DNA of 64,000 nt from NCBI GenBank assembly GCA_039820545.1, contig JBCBPW010000004.1, positions 114,180 through 178,179 of the forward strand. Reading direction: 5' to 3'. The notes under the pieces were generated by a model. The model was not told the origin of the DNA. It did no database searches and was given only the letters and a program-made list of their open reading frames with translations. Below, piece after piece: positions 10,101 to 18,657 of this stretch (within the stretch, counting starts at the first letter, position 1; every line of letters begins with the position of its first letter). Both the position numbers and the translations under genes were made by a program. This DNA is from JALEFZ01 sp039820545. Its GTDB lineage: Bacteria; Bacteroidota; Bacteroidia; J057.

Positions 10101-10238
10101 ACTTGCGCTACAGTTTGAAGGGGTGAAAATCCCTTCTTCTCCTGGACGAAAAATCTGAACCTGTGCCCACATGTCCGTGGAGGCAAAGCACAGGAGAAGA
10201 AAAATAAGACTTAATAAAAGATGGTGGTATGCTTTCAT
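7176..10238 (-). CDS. Secreted two-component-regulator-type propeller protein with dockerin-like repeats and T9SS sorting domain
   Basis: A 1020-aa exported protein. ATG 10238 gives a clear signal peptide (MKAYHHLLLSLIFLLLCFAS, cleavage near WAQ); upstream in-frame starts would spoil it. Residues of about 50-680 carry repeated units of the form LWIGxYDGxIVSYDGxTWTxF, the Reg_prop/YVTN-like beta-propeller repeats found in sensor kinases, but no kinase follows. Next come two EF-hand/dockerin-like loops (GDANDDGIANNFDILALG and DTDGSGLVDFDD), a cohesin-like beta sandwich starting near VPIYLQPQNAPVQAGD, and a C-terminal type A T9SS sorting domain (IQLIGLDGKVHA, ANGLYILQIQT). It is probably surface-attached or released. 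The ligand is unknown. Confidence 0.85.
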   Translation of the reverse strand: MKAYHHLLLSLIFLLLCFASTDMWAQVQIFRPGEEGIFTPSNCSASADCDDLDNSTLDYCGPDGCFNMTTLGLPDLPIRNLSFHPISGLWIQYAQGITYRNPIQDQYWNMLNSDFQLRGADGSPAVATSNGDIWVEGRDGLYDFALGKYEANTQSWTIFNLPSVGLPDLWPNTLCVDDNDILWIGDYGGKIVSYDGATWTEFDVENILNLSTPGQIRDIYADHNGHIWAVANVLASNLRLYHYDGQSWSYFTAPTSRYPTNMCVTPGSKVYITTNLDGLITFENGVWGSVSALTANYFYDIQSAGGQKLWVASSDGLYYYDGTTWTLYNSANSGLLLDEIEHLASDTVNGEVYIDYHSFYTTAQLSSTLSIFDGTNWAHTEPTLQARPSDTRDLRIDPQGRPWLIPIFGLYAGSPKTVYRDANQWVYLDLATEMVHDVVWDSNGGSWILAGSPTHAVVYFDGISYTIYDHTNTPLPSDIVMIDGYMDDNDVLWIASLEDGLWRFDGTAWTVFNTANSALSSDEIGVVEGDNQGKIWCVDYQGNLYSYDGTAFQLSLTGLVPNYFYPTNYDPFDIQIDQNDVLWIGTYDGLVAYDGIAPTYYNSTNSPISFMGVTDVILDEFGRKWITQPYQSLFYFDDTNWTELENATFGTSQMWDSIQKIVFSPGGQLWHSSGNQLATITYADSIWPGDANDDGIANNFDILALGQAFGSTGTPRPNPSLSWLGQYTPLWFSQLPNGTDYAFSDTDGSGLVDFDDTLGVNLNFGLMHNRPSGNLSQSGVPIYLQPQNAPVQAGDTLILDVMLGTDSLPATEVYGLGFDISYDPSLVDSGKIWFSYTGSWLGQKNTDLITIDKDFYSEGKVSMGLSRINQINQSGYGKIARLRIIMIDDISGKDLLTDTLKLRVQSAFMMRQNGEEVPVQMLETAIPVSQEVETSLDSQPNGRWNIEVDGTHEQLIVEQSAPTATQGSIQLIGLDGKVHAHIKGHLHRQEIPLSHLANGLYILQIQTPNAYLHRKFFWIR

Positions 10239-10411
10239 ATCATGAGATTTTATCAACATACCCAAGGTCAAAGAAATCGTGAAAAGTCTCAAACACAAAT
10301 TTGCTGTTATCTGAATATTGTTATTAAGAATTATGATTTTTAAATGAATTAAAGGTATATTTTATATAAATAAGATGGGCTTTATCTGAATAAAATTTAT
10401 CTATTAGAAAG

Positions 10412-11866
10412 TTGAAACACTCGATACTTCGTAGCTTGATTCAATCCCTAGATTCATCTGAACGCAAGCGTTTCAGGACCTATCTGGATTCCCCTTACTT
10501 CAATCGAAACACCCGCTTGATCAAACTCTGGGCGGCTTTTCTTTCAGGTGAAGGGGTGCCCACAGAAGGCGAGATGGATTTGCCTCGATTATTCTCCCTG
10601 ATGTATGGTCCAAAGCAAGCATATGAGCCACAAAAGGTCTATGATCACTGCTCCTTTTTATTGAGACATATAGAAGATTTCCTTGCCATGCAAGTATGGG
10701 AAGCCGATCTCCCCCGACAAAGGATAGACGGTCTGCATGCGATGATCGCCAAAAAGCACGAAGGAGGTTTTCATCGTATGCTGCGTAAGCTACATCAAAC
10801 CACAGAGAAGAGACGTAGGAAGGACATCGACCAGCTCTCCATTGACTATGAGAAGGCCCAAGCTCAAGATATTTTCTTCTTGAGCAGAATGAAAAGAGAT
10901 CCTGACCAAAGTCTTCAACAGGCAGTTCATGCATTAGACGCTTTTTATTTCGCCAGCAAACTCCGACATGCTTGTGCCATCCTCAATCGGCAGAATATCG
11001 TCCAATCAACCTTTTCTTTGCCGTTTATGCCTGAAATATTGGAGATCCTGGATAAATCACCAGACTTGATTTCCCTTCCTGCTGTCGCGCTCTATCGGTG
11101 CATCTACTTTACGTTGGTCGAGCCAGAGGATGAGATCCACTTTCAAACGTTGCAGGATCTTTTAGAGGTTCATGCGGATGATTTTGACAAGGAGGAGCGG
11201 ACAGAATTGTATGGGTACGCACAAAACTACTGTACCAAGAAAATCAACCAGGGCCACGCGCATTATTTGCGGGCCTACTTTTCGCTGGATCAAGAAATGC
11301 TCAAAGGAGGACTGCTGCTTTCTCAAGGGGTGATGGACCATCGAAAGTATAAAAATATGGTGACTGTGGCGCTCAGACTTCAGGAGTTTGTGTGGGTGGA
11401 GGAGTTTATGGAAGGATTCCATGCGCACTTAGACATTCCATATCGGGAGGTGGGCTACTTGTACAACCGAGCGGCGTATCTGCATGCGATAGGCGACTTC
11501 TCGGGAGCCAAACGATTGCTCTGGCGAGTGGAAGCCAAAGACGTATATTACCAGTTGGGGACGCGCGCCTTACTGCTGAAAATTTACTTTGAAGAACATG
11601 ATCCCGAAGGACTAGAGGCACAGATCCGCGTCTTCAAAAGCTTTTTGGGACGAAATAAGAAAATGAGTCCTTATCAGGTTCGCTCCAACAGGGCCTTGAT
11701 CAGATACACACAAAGACTGCACAAGCTGAGAGAGAAACGACCTGCCCTAAGTGCCAAAATATTTCGGGAAGAGTTGGAAGAAATTGACCAGGACATTACC
11801 CAAAATCCCCAGACTGCGAATATCAATTGGTTGAAAACGCAGGTTGAAAGGATGAAACAAGTGTAA
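10412..11866 (+). CDS. Conserved Bacteroidota protein of unknown function
   Basis: A 484-aa, helix-rich cytoplasmic protein without signal peptide, membrane helix or recognisable catalytic motif. The N-terminus (LIQSLDSSERKRF, YLDSPYFNRN) resembles a widespread but uncharacterised Bacteroidota family that begins with a short conserved helix and an SPYFN motif; the rest has TPR-like helical character. The start is TTG 10412: an in-frame stop lies at 10391-10393, no ATG or GTG lies between, and the next in-frame ATG is far downstream, beyond the conserved N-terminus. It is transcribed divergently from the propeller gene; the 173-bp gap between them is AT-rich and must hold both promoters. No function is proposed. 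Confidence 0.8.
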   Translation: MKHSILRSLIQSLDSSERKRFRTYLDSPYFNRNTRLIKLWAAFLSGEGVPTEGEMDLPRLFSLMYGPKQAYEPQKVYDHCSFLLRHIEDFLAMQVWEADLPRQRIDGLHAMIAKKHEGGFHRMLRKLHQTTEKRRRKDIDQLSIDYEKAQAQDIFFLSRMKRDPDQSLQQAVHALDAFYFASKLRHACAILNRQNIVQSTFSLPFMPEILEILDKSPDLISLPAVALYRCIYFTLVEPEDEIHFQTLQDLLEVHADDFDKEERTELYGYAQNYCTKKINQGHAHYLRAYFSLDQEMLKGGLLLSQGVMDHRKYKNMVTVALRLQEFVWVEEFMEGFHAHLDIPYREVGYLYNRAAYLHAIGDFSGAKRLLWRVEAKDVYYQLGTRALLLKIYFEEHDPEGLEAQIRVFKSFLGRNKKMSPYQVRSNRALIRYTQRLHKLREKRPALSAKIFREELEEIDQDITQNPQTANINWLKTQVERMKQV

Positions 11867-11892
11867 GTCTGCTGTACAAATAAAATAATCCA

Positions 11893-12789
11893 TTAGGAAA
11901 GTCTCTTCCCTACTTCTCTCAAATAACCCCATTTGTAAAAACTGAAAAGTCGCATGGAGGGAGTGCCTTGAATCAATCGCTTGCGCAACGTCTTTTTCCC
12001 TAGCTGATAAGCTCCCCACGCCAATACATCCAGTCCCGACTTTCGAAGACGCTGGTCGAAGCGCAGCAGATTTACCCTGTCGATGAATCTTTGTGGATCT
12101 TCCAGCAAGGCCACAATCCGATGGAGATTGGCGATCCCTGCCTCTGTTTTTTGGAGGAATACGTCACTGGTTTCAATGTCTCCATTGAGGATCGGATTGT
12201 CGATATGAGTAATGGGAACCTGCGCCTTCTCCAATTCTACTCCAAATAAAGTATCCTCATGACCGTAAGTGGTCAGTTGTTTCTCAAAAGGAATCTGGGT
12301 CAAGACCTCCTTGGGTACCACAAAATTGTTGGTCATGAAAGAGGCATAAGGTTGCTGAGATCGAATCGCAGCAGGTTGGCTCTCAAGAGAGACACCGTAG
12401 GTCCACCGCAGCCATTGATCAGGACTTGGAGGCTTTTCTCCATATACTCTTCCCCCACAGATCACCCCTTTGAACCCTGACTGGATAGTGTCAAGATACC
12501 TGGAAAGATAGCCAGAAGCGTGGATGAGCGCATCACAATCAAGAAATAACAGCCAGTCGTATTGGGCAAATTTCAGAAAGTGATTCCGGATTTGTGCGCG
12601 TCCGATATTTTGGGATAGGGAAATGTAGGTTCCTACAGCTTCGCAAATGGGCTGATTTTTTTCTTGGAAATATACTTCTGAGGCATCGTCGATGAAGAGG
12701 ATTTCGGCTTCAGGAGGAAGCTGTTGGTGAAGGGCCCGTGCCAGTCCTTCTACTTCAAAATTGTATATCGGAATACAGATTGAGAGCAT
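11893..12789 (-). CDS. Family 2 glycosyltransferase
   Basis: A 298-aa GT-A fold protein. It opens with SICIPIYNFEVEGLARAL, the nucleotide-binding strand of GT2 enzymes; DDASEVYF follows, and LLFLDCDALIHASG holds the DxD-type metal and sugar-nucleotide site. FVVPKEVLTQIPF and TTYGHEDTLFGVEL match the later acceptor-site region with the conserved ED. It lacks transmembrane helices and is therefore probably cytoplasmic or peripheral. ATG 12789 is chosen over TTG 12804 since the GT2 core begins at the second codon. It converges with the 484-aa gene with only 26 bp between stops. The sugar and acceptor cannot be told from sequence; cell-surface glycan synthesis is likely. Confidence 0.85.
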   Translation of the reverse strand: MLSICIPIYNFEVEGLARALHQQLPPEAEILFIDDASEVYFQEKNQPICEAVGTYISLSQNIGRAQIRNHFLKFAQYDWLLFLDCDALIHASGYLSRYLDTIQSGFKGVICGGRVYGEKPPSPDQWLRWTYGVSLESQPAAIRSQQPYASFMTNNFVVPKEVLTQIPFEKQLTTYGHEDTLFGVELEKAQVPITHIDNPILNGDIETSDVFLQKTEAGIANLHRIVALLEDPQRFIDRVNLLRFDQRLRKSGLDVLAWGAYQLGKKTLRKRLIQGTPSMRLFSFYKWGYLREVGKRLS

Positions 12790-12846
12790 ATCAGTGCCTA
12801 TCAAGCTCCAAAACTAAGGAGGAATTGGGGGATAGACAAAAGGGAA

Positions 12847-12882
12847 AAGTCTCCGCATGGCCTTTTCTCCATACGGAGACTT
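12847..12882 (-). terminator. Intrinsic terminator (minus strand)
   Basis: A perfect 9-bp inverted repeat (AAGTCTCCG 12847-12855, CGGAGACTT 12874-12882) continues after one mismatch with 4 more pairs, leaving an 8-nt loop. On the minus strand it is followed by TTCCCTTTTG. It sits 3 bp after the stop of the gene at 12886-13428. Confidence 0.75.
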
Positions 12883-12885
12883 AGA

Positions 12886-13428
12886 TTATCCTAACAGGAT
12901 TTTGGCCGTGTCTGGTTTGACCTTTATTTGTACGCTACGCCAGATCAACTCATATGAAACCTGATCGGCGGCTAATTTAGCTTCTGTAGCGGGATCTGCA
13001 TCGAAGATGGTGGTTGCAAAAGAAGGTTGCCCCTTGGTTCGAAGTCTTACTCTGCTTCCATCTGAGTTGACCTTAAATCGGTAAAATTGCCACTTGGCTG
13101 CTGTCGCCTCCCCGATTTCGTCATACTCTAGCTTCTCCAACTCTGTATTGGTGATACATCGGGTTCCTTGAGAAGCTTTATTAGAGTTTGGGGGTACTTC
13201 TGAAGCGCGATCGACGAATTCATAGCAGATTTTCTTCACTAACTTTTTGCCTTTGGTGGATTCTACAAAATCATAGGTAAAGTTAAATTTTCCTCCATCT
13301 TTTTTGACAATGGCGTCCATGATGTCCTTGACCGTAACCTGATTGAGTGGTTGGGCAAAATCCAACGTCAGATCCTTGTAATAACAATAAACGCCTACGA
13401 CTCTAAAAGTCAGTCTGAGTGAGCTCAT
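12886..13428 (-). CDS. Unknown protein, 180 aa
   Basis: A 180-aa protein that I do not recognise. ATG 13428 (MSSLRLTFRVVGVYCYYKDL) is preferred over an in-frame start 81 bp upstream whose extra residues are low-complexity and not protein-like. It has no signal peptide and no membrane helix. Alternating hydrophobic strands (LTFRVVGVYCYY; SYELIWRSVQIKVKP) suggest a beta-rich fold. It lies 169 bp downstream of the LuxR-type regulator on the same strand and ends in its own terminator. It may be a target or tail gene of that two-component operon, but there is no direct evidence for a role. Confidence 0.65.
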   Translation of the reverse strand: MSSLRLTFRVVGVYCYYKDLTLDFAQPLNQVTVKDIMDAIVKKDGGKFNFTYDFVESTKGKKLVKKICYEFVDRASEVPPNSNKASQGTRCITNTELEKLEYDEIGEATAAKWQFYRFKVNSDGSRVRLRTKGQPSFATTIFDADPATEAKLAADQVSYELIWRSVQIKVKPDTAKILLG

Positions 13429-13597
13429 AATTAAAAAAGTTAATGGTTGAGAATCATTGTATAGATCGAGCATAGGATGGCTGCCTCCCGTAGGAGTACA
13501 TGATCTCATGCTTGGAAAAATGAATGAATAGATATCATGTGGAAGAATCAGAGATTCCTCAGATATAAATTAAAACAGTGAAAGGATGGATGGGGAA

Positions 13598-14245
13598 TTA
13601 CAGATCAATCTCTGTAATCCAGCCTTTGCGTAGCGCTTCACGGACCATGCCGGCTGTATTGCGGACACCCATTTTGTCTCGGATATTTTTGCGATGGGTA
13701 TCTACCGTTTCTTTGGAGATGAATAGTTTTTGGGCGATCTCCTGCGTCGTATATTCTTTGATGACAAGTTTCAGTATTTCGTATTCTCTCGGAGAGAGGT
13801 TCATCGTTTTCTGGGAATTTCGTTTGTCCCGCATGGCAGCCGTGATTGTTTTCATGACTTCAATCCCATAGTAAGTTCCGCCTTTATGTACCGTATGGAT
13901 GGCTTCACGTATTTCTTTACTTCTCGAATCCTTGAGTACGTATCCACCTACATTGAGATCCAGAAATTTCATGATCATGGCAGCATCGTCATAGACGGTA
14001 AGCATGATGACCTCCACATGTGGATATCTTTCCAGAATCAAAGGAGCGGCTTCCAGCCCATTCATGACAGGCATATTGACGTCCAGCATCGCCACATCCA
14101 CTTCTCGGCGAGCCAAAAAATCCAGGGCTTCTTGCCCATTGCCAGCCGTACCGACAACTTCCAGGTTCTCATCAGCCTGAATCGCTGTGGTCAAGCCATC
14201 AACATAAATAGGCTGATCTTCGATGATGAGGATGCGTATATTCAT
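13598..14245 (-). CDS. NarL/LuxR-family response regulator
   Basis: A 215-aa regulator: receiver (1-122) with IIEDQ acidic residues, phosphoacceptor D55 in MLDVNMPVMNG, and lysine in YVLKDS; then a LuxR/GerE helix-turn-helix (about 145-212; NLSPREYEILKLV, TTQEIAQKLFISKETVDTH). It starts 6 bp after the stop of the TPR histidine kinase, its evident cognate sensor, so the pair is one operon. By family knowledge, phosphorylation drives dimerisation and promoter binding. The regulated genes are not shown by the sequence. Confidence 0.95.
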   Translation of the reverse strand: MNIRILIIEDQPIYVDGLTTAIQADENLEVVGTAGNGQEALDFLARREVDVAMLDVNMPVMNGLEAAPLILERYPHVEVIMLTVYDDAAMIMKFLDLNVGGYVLKDSRSKEIREAIHTVHKGGTYYGIEVMKTITAAMRDKRNSQKTMNLSPREYEILKLVIKEYTTQEIAQKLFISKETVDTHRKNIRDKMGVRNTAGMVREALRKGWITEIDL

Positions 14246-14251
14246 AGTGTG

Positions 14252-16099
14252 TTAGGTTAGCCAGTCCTCTGTTGCTTCGTGAATTGGGATGTCCAATACG
14301 ATACGTGTTCCCTTACCTTTTTGGCTGTCGATATGGTAGGTCCCTCCTAGCTCTTGCAGGCGGGCGGCCATAGAACGCAGGCCGATGCCCTTGAAGGGCT
14401 GTCCTTGAGGTATCTGAAATCCTACTCCATTATCTGCAATGATCACATTGAGTTCTTGTTTTCTTCTCGTGAGCTGGATCGTGGCAGTATCAGCCTTGGC
14501 ATGTCGGATGATATTGCTGAGCAACTCTTGCGTGACACGGTAAACGGCATGTGCGATCGAATCGGGAATCTTGGCTTCGTCCATTTGGTAGAATTCTACT
14601 TGCACGTTGAGCTTCTGGGAGGAGGAGAGGTCGCGCGCCAGTTCCTTTAAGGCTTCTACCAGTCCAAAATGTTCCAAGGTCCCTGAAAACAACTCATGCG
14701 AATAATTCCGAACTGCTTGTGTTGCCTTATCGAGTATATCGCTTGCAGTGTCGAGCTGGTCTATCTGTGTATCCAGCTTGTCTTCGAGATTGTTGAAATG
14801 GAGCTTAACCGTAGCCAGGAGCATCCCCACATGATCGTGTAGCTCCTTCCCGATGCGTTTGTATGCGTCTTCCTGTCCGCGGAGCATAGAGCCAAGGGCG
14901 ACTTGCTCGCGTTCTTCGAGAAGACCTTCGACCTCCGCTTGGTGGCGTTGCTGGCGACGGAGAGAGAAGAGGTAGACAGATAGGGTGACAATGATTAGCG
15001 CGACAAGACCGAGCAGTAACCAGTTAAGATTCGTTTGGAGGGTAAGTTTCTCTTGTTGGAGAGAAATATTCTCCCGGGCAGTCTGAGATTGCTTAAATTG
15101 ATAATCTAGATTGGCATAAATTCTATTTTTTTCTTTTGATATCAAGCTGTCTTTTATCTCTAAGTGTTTTTGGAGCATCTTCACCCCTTGTCTGTCGTCT
15201 TCGAGATCTTGATACACCTGGGAAAGGTTATAGTAGATCGTAGATAAAAGCTGAGAGTAGCCTTTCTGGGAATTCTCGATATATGGCAAGGCGTTATGTA
15301 ACAGTTCAAATGCCTTTAAGTAGTTCGCTCTAGCAGAGTCAAAATCTTTATTTGCATAGTATTCTTTGCCTACATATTGATAGAAGGAAGCGAGGTTGTT
15401 CAAGGATGTCGCAATGGTAGAGGGGGCACCATATTGCTTGGCTCTTTTGATCCCTCTATTTCCGATGTGGATGGCTTCTTCTAAGTTTCCATTCATGGCT
15501 TCAAGATTCAGGAGATAGCTCTCTGCAGTGACCTCATCTTTGACATCCTGTACACTTTGAAACAGCTTCCGCGCTTGTTGTGAGAAATACTTTGCGCTAT
15601 CGAGCTGTTGTTCATAGATGGAGCAGAGTGCCAATCCTAGATATGCCCCGCCCGAACCCACATAATCCTGTACTTCACTCCCCTCTTGCAAGGCAGTTCT
15701 ATATTGTAGTTTGGCTTTGGTGATCTGACCTTCAAGCTCATAGCTATGGCCCAAGCTGATGTATAACCTGCCTCTCAATGTATCAGGGTCTTTGGATTGA
15801 AGTGCTTCTAACGCTTGGATGGTATAACGCAATGCTAAGTCGTTATTGCCTGTTTCCCTATGATATTTTCCCAACTCCTGATAAGCACTAGCGATCATAT
15901 GGGCATCGTCTTCTGCTTTTCCGATCTCTAGTCCTTTTTCTAGCCAGTAAAGCTTGGATTCCCCTTCTTTCGCAGACTCCTCGAACCAGTTATAATTCCG
16001 TATGGGTAAGCCTAAGTCTTGGCAAAAAAGCGTAAAGTTGCCTCCTCCGAAGATGAGGAGGCAAATAGAGAAGCTAAGATATGGGCCGAATGATTTCAT
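14252..16099 (-). CDS. TPR-domain sensor histidine kinase (HisKA_3 class)
   Basis: A 615-aa membrane kinase. A signal peptide (SFSICLLIFGGGNFTLFCQ) leads to a periplasmic region of about six TPR-like helical hairpins (30-330), then a transmembrane helix (LNWLLLGLVALIIVTLSVYLF, about 355-375), a cytoplasmic coiled coil, and a HisKA_3 domain with H421 in KELHDHVGMLLATVKL. The HATPase_c domain has ELLSNIIRHAKA, DNGVGF and GKGTRIVLDI. This is the standard Bacteroidota TPR-kinase that pairs with a NarL/LuxR regulator, here encoded immediately downstream. A small unknown gene ends 20 bp upstream and may belong to the same operon. The signal sensed by the TPR region is unknown. Confidence 0.93.
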   Translation of the reverse strand: MKSFGPYLSFSICLLIFGGGNFTLFCQDLGLPIRNYNWFEESAKEGESKLYWLEKGLEIGKAEDDAHMIASAYQELGKYHRETGNNDLALRYTIQALEALQSKDPDTLRGRLYISLGHSYELEGQITKAKLQYRTALQEGSEVQDYVGSGGAYLGLALCSIYEQQLDSAKYFSQQARKLFQSVQDVKDEVTAESYLLNLEAMNGNLEEAIHIGNRGIKRAKQYGAPSTIATSLNNLASFYQYVGKEYYANKDFDSARANYLKAFELLHNALPYIENSQKGYSQLLSTIYYNLSQVYQDLEDDRQGVKMLQKHLEIKDSLISKEKNRIYANLDYQFKQSQTARENISLQQEKLTLQTNLNWLLLGLVALIIVTLSVYLFSLRRQQRHQAEVEGLLEEREQVALGSMLRGQEDAYKRIGKELHDHVGMLLATVKLHFNNLEDKLDTQIDQLDTASDILDKATQAVRNYSHELFSGTLEHFGLVEALKELARDLSSSQKLNVQVEFYQMDEAKIPDSIAHAVYRVTQELLSNIIRHAKADTATIQLTRRKQELNVIIADNGVGFQIPQGQPFKGIGLRSMAARLQELGGTYHIDSQKGKGTRIVLDIPIHEATEDWLT

Positions 16100-16119
16100 G
16101 ATAGATGGTTTTGATGAAT

Positions 16120-16476
16120 CTATTCTCCTCCGCCTCCGCCTATTCTTTCAAAATAGAGCCTACATTTTTTTCCATCCTGTGGTGTAAATATGGGATTTCC
16201 ATCTTTATCGACGTACTTCACTTCCACATAAAATGATTGTTCACTGGGTGCTGGAAGGCTCTTTTCGTAGCACTTAGCTTCATCTTTGTCAGTGGGTTCA
16301 TCCAGGCGTTTCACGGTTAGTGTATAGGCATCTATGCTAACTTTCAACGATGTAATTTCTACCTTTTTTTGACCTGAAGTCCTGATGGCAACGAAAAATA
16401 TAATGTCAGCATCGTTATCCTCAGCAGTAGCAAATGGAACATCTACTGGAAAATCAATGAGATCAAATGGGTTCAT
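16120..16476 (-). CDS. Unknown small protein with glycine-rich tail
   Basis: A 118-aa protein without signal peptide or membrane segment and with no family that I recognise. It is beta-strand-rich (VEITSLKVSIDAYTLTVKRL; QSFYVEVKYVDKDG), has two cysteines (KCYEK, KKCRLYF), and ends in ERIGGGGGE. The stop is 20 bp before the start of the TPR histidine kinase on the same strand, so the three genes to 13598 probably share a transcript. It may be an accessory protein of the sensor; that is only inferred from position. Confidence 0.65.
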   Translation of the reverse strand: MNPFDLIDFPVDVPFATAEDNDADIIFFVAIRTSGQKKVEITSLKVSIDAYTLTVKRLDEPTDKDEAKCYEKSLPAPSEQSFYVEVKYVDKDGNPIFTPQDGKKCRLYFERIGGGGGE

Positions 16477-16687
16477 GGATTTGGGTTTTATGATGTGTCA
16501 ATCAAAGCTTTAGTGTGTGAATCAATCATCATCCAAGATGGGAAAGTCGCGAAGAAGTGAAAACTTGTAAAACTACTTTACCTTCATTGAGCAGTATTTG
16601 GCCTTACTGGATGATAGTATTGTTCGGGAATAGAATATAAACAAATTAACAAAAATTACTGCAAATTAAAATTTCTCGATGATGGTT

Positions 16688-17644
16688 TTATTGAATCGTT
16701 ATCCTCTTAAGCATAGTGCTTCCATCTTGCCAAATTTTGGCAAACACGATCCCTCTATAGTTCGTCTCAACCCAGATTTGGTTGGATTGGAGTGAAATTT
16801 TGGCACTCACTTCTCTGCCAAGTGCATCGAATAATGCGACTTCTGGAACCAATGAACCTGCATAGTCAATGAAAAACTGTCCTTCATTAGGGTTGGGATA
16901 CAGTTTGATTGCAGCATCGGGTGCAGACGGAGCGGAAGTCGGATCAGCATTGAACAGATCAGAGATTTCCTGCTCACTTAGCAAGCGACTGTAGATACGG
17001 ACGTCATCAATCTTCCCAGAGAAAAATCTCCCATCTCTGAAAGTAGGTTCCCCTCCAATGGTGAATAGCTGAGATAGCGGGGTTCCAAATTTATTGCTGT
17101 AAGAAATATCGATCACGCCATCAATGTAGATTTTGTATTGACCTGTGACCTTCTCGTAGGTAGAAGCTAAAAAGATCCATCCACTCGTATCTATTGTGCC
17201 GTTGGAGCGATAATAAGGGTCTCCATTGTCATTGTTGACGCCGAAGGCATATACCGACACTTTCTGGTCATTTCTCCCTACAGCGAGATAGGGCGTACGG
17301 AATACTTGCGCGAAATCATCATTCAGATTATCGAACTCGTTGATTTTGATCCAAGCACAGACACTGAAGTTTTCTAGTGTATCTTGGTATTCATCCAACT
17401 GTATATAATCATCGATTCCATCAAAAAGAAAAGCTGAATTGGATTTACCAAAGCGGTCAGAGGTGAGTGCCGCTCCATTGACGATGCCATCATGTCCGTT
17501 GCCAGATTCGTCCAGCGCGTTGGTGTTGAATGGATAGTAGGCGATGAGTCCTGCGTCGAGGGTAGTTTGAGCGGGTAAGCTTGAAAAGAAGCTGAGCAGA
17601 AGCCCTGATAAGATCAGTTGGAAAAACGTATAGGTAGATTTCAT
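16688..17644 (-). CDS. Secreted LamG-domain protein with T9SS sorting domain
   Basis: A 318-aa exported protein. A signal peptide (MKSTYTFFQLILSGLLLSFF, cleavage near LPAQ) leads to a LamG/concanavalin-like jelly roll (about 30-225): GLIAYYPFNTNALDESGNGH, AFLFDGIDDYIQL, FSVCAWIKI, YKIYIDGV and GKIDDVRIYSRLLSEQEI are its hallmark strands. The C-terminal 80 residues (IKLYPNPNEGQFFIDY, VALFDALGREV, IVFAKIWQDG) are a type A T9SS sorting domain. It is probably a surface carbohydrate- or protein-binding protein; no catalytic domain is present. Confidence 0.9.
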   Translation of the reverse strand: MKSTYTFFQLILSGLLLSFFSSLPAQTTLDAGLIAYYPFNTNALDESGNGHDGIVNGAALTSDRFGKSNSAFLFDGIDDYIQLDEYQDTLENFSVCAWIKINEFDNLNDDFAQVFRTPYLAVGRNDQKVSVYAFGVNNDNGDPYYRSNGTIDTSGWIFLASTYEKVTGQYKIYIDGVIDISYSNKFGTPLSQLFTIGGEPTFRDGRFFSGKIDDVRIYSRLLSEQEISDLFNADPTSAPSAPDAAIKLYPNPNEGQFFIDYAGSLVPEVALFDALGREVSAKISLQSNQIWVETNYRGIVFAKIWQDGSTMLKRITIQ

Positions 17645-17853
17645 AGGATAAGAGTTTTGAGATGATGTTTACAAGTACAATATCATCTGAAACTCCCTCT
17701 GGTATCATCCTGCAAATCCTGGAATTTAGACCTAACGTTTTTGGGGAGGAGAATGGAGATTAATTGTAAGTAAATGAAGTGGTATGGTGACTAACAGCTA
17801 TTTATATTTTGAGTATCAAAGGGTATCCAATATTTTGTACTAAGTCTGTTCTC

Positions 17854-18657
17854 CTACTCCTGCTTCACATCATAAAAATAATAGCGCTCAAATAAGCCTT
17901 TTTCATCCTCTACTTCGACCATGTAGGGAAGGTGAGATTGGACATCTATGTAGAGTAAGACAGATTGGGCATAAGAGGTGGGGATGATCAGTTCTCGTCC
18001 GCCTACTGTCTGAGAAAAAGTCGTGACGGCTGAGTTGAGTTCCAGAATTTTGAACTCGTTAATCTTGAATTTGGCTGCAATGTCCATCACTGTTTCTCCA
18101 GCAGAAGCGGTATAGCGGCGTGTCCCATATTGCTTGTCATTTACCTCAATCACCTGACACTGGTGTCCGTCATAGGAGACGATTCCTTTGTCACTAAAAA
18201 TCTCTTGATAGCGCTGCTCCTTACGAGCCACCGCCTCTGCTGTCTGGCAGATATCCACGATAGGTTGAAAGCCCGAGGCCGTGAGTGGATGGTGCGCGTT
18301 TTTCATCAGGGTGCCTCCCAATACAGCAAAATCCGTAGGAAGGGAACCAATCCCTAGGTTGACATAGACCTTGGCATGTGTCGCGCGGTAGGCAGGGTCA
18401 TATACGACGCGCGTCCCCTTGTTAGGTTTGATCATCTCTAACTCTATATGAAGGGGTTGTCGCTGCATATGCACATTCATTTCTCTGACATATAGGCTAT
18501 TATCTTCTATGCGTTCGAGTGATTTGAAGGAAAAGGATACCTGACCCAATGCATCTACAGCTGCATACATGTGTTTTAGCGCCGTCTGTTGAGCAAAGGA
18601 AAAGGAAAGGAGGATAGAAAATAAGAAAGCGAGTGTAAGAAATTTTTTGACACGCAT
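17854..18657 (-). CDS. Exported DUF1571-like protein with LysM domain
   Basis: A 267-aa exported protein. ATG 18657 gives a clean signal peptide (MRVKKFLTLAFLFSILLSFS, cleavage after FAQ); the in-frame ATG at 18687 would add a non-signal segment. The N-terminal half (FSFKSLERIEDNSLYVREMN, PNKGTRVVYD) resembles DUF1571 outer-membrane-lipid-carrier-like proteins, and a LysM motif follows (about 185-230: YTASAGETVMDIAAKFKINEF, cut here to its core YTASAGETVMDIA), which binds peptidoglycan. The end (LLYIDVQSHLPYMVEV) returns to the DUF1571-like fold, so the LysM is an insertion. A periplasmic cell-wall-associated role is likely. Confidence 0.75.
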   Translation of the reverse strand: MRVKKFLTLAFLFSILLSFSFAQQTALKHMYAAVDALGQVSFSFKSLERIEDNSLYVREMNVHMQRQPLHIELEMIKPNKGTRVVYDPAYRATHAKVYVNLGIGSLPTDFAVLGGTLMKNAHHPLTASGFQPIVDICQTAEAVARKEQRYQEIFSDKGIVSYDGHQCQVIEVNDKQYGTRRYTASAGETVMDIAAKFKINEFKILELNSAVTTFSQTVGGRELIIPTSYAQSVLLYIDVQSHLPYMVEVEDEKGLFERYYFYDVKQE

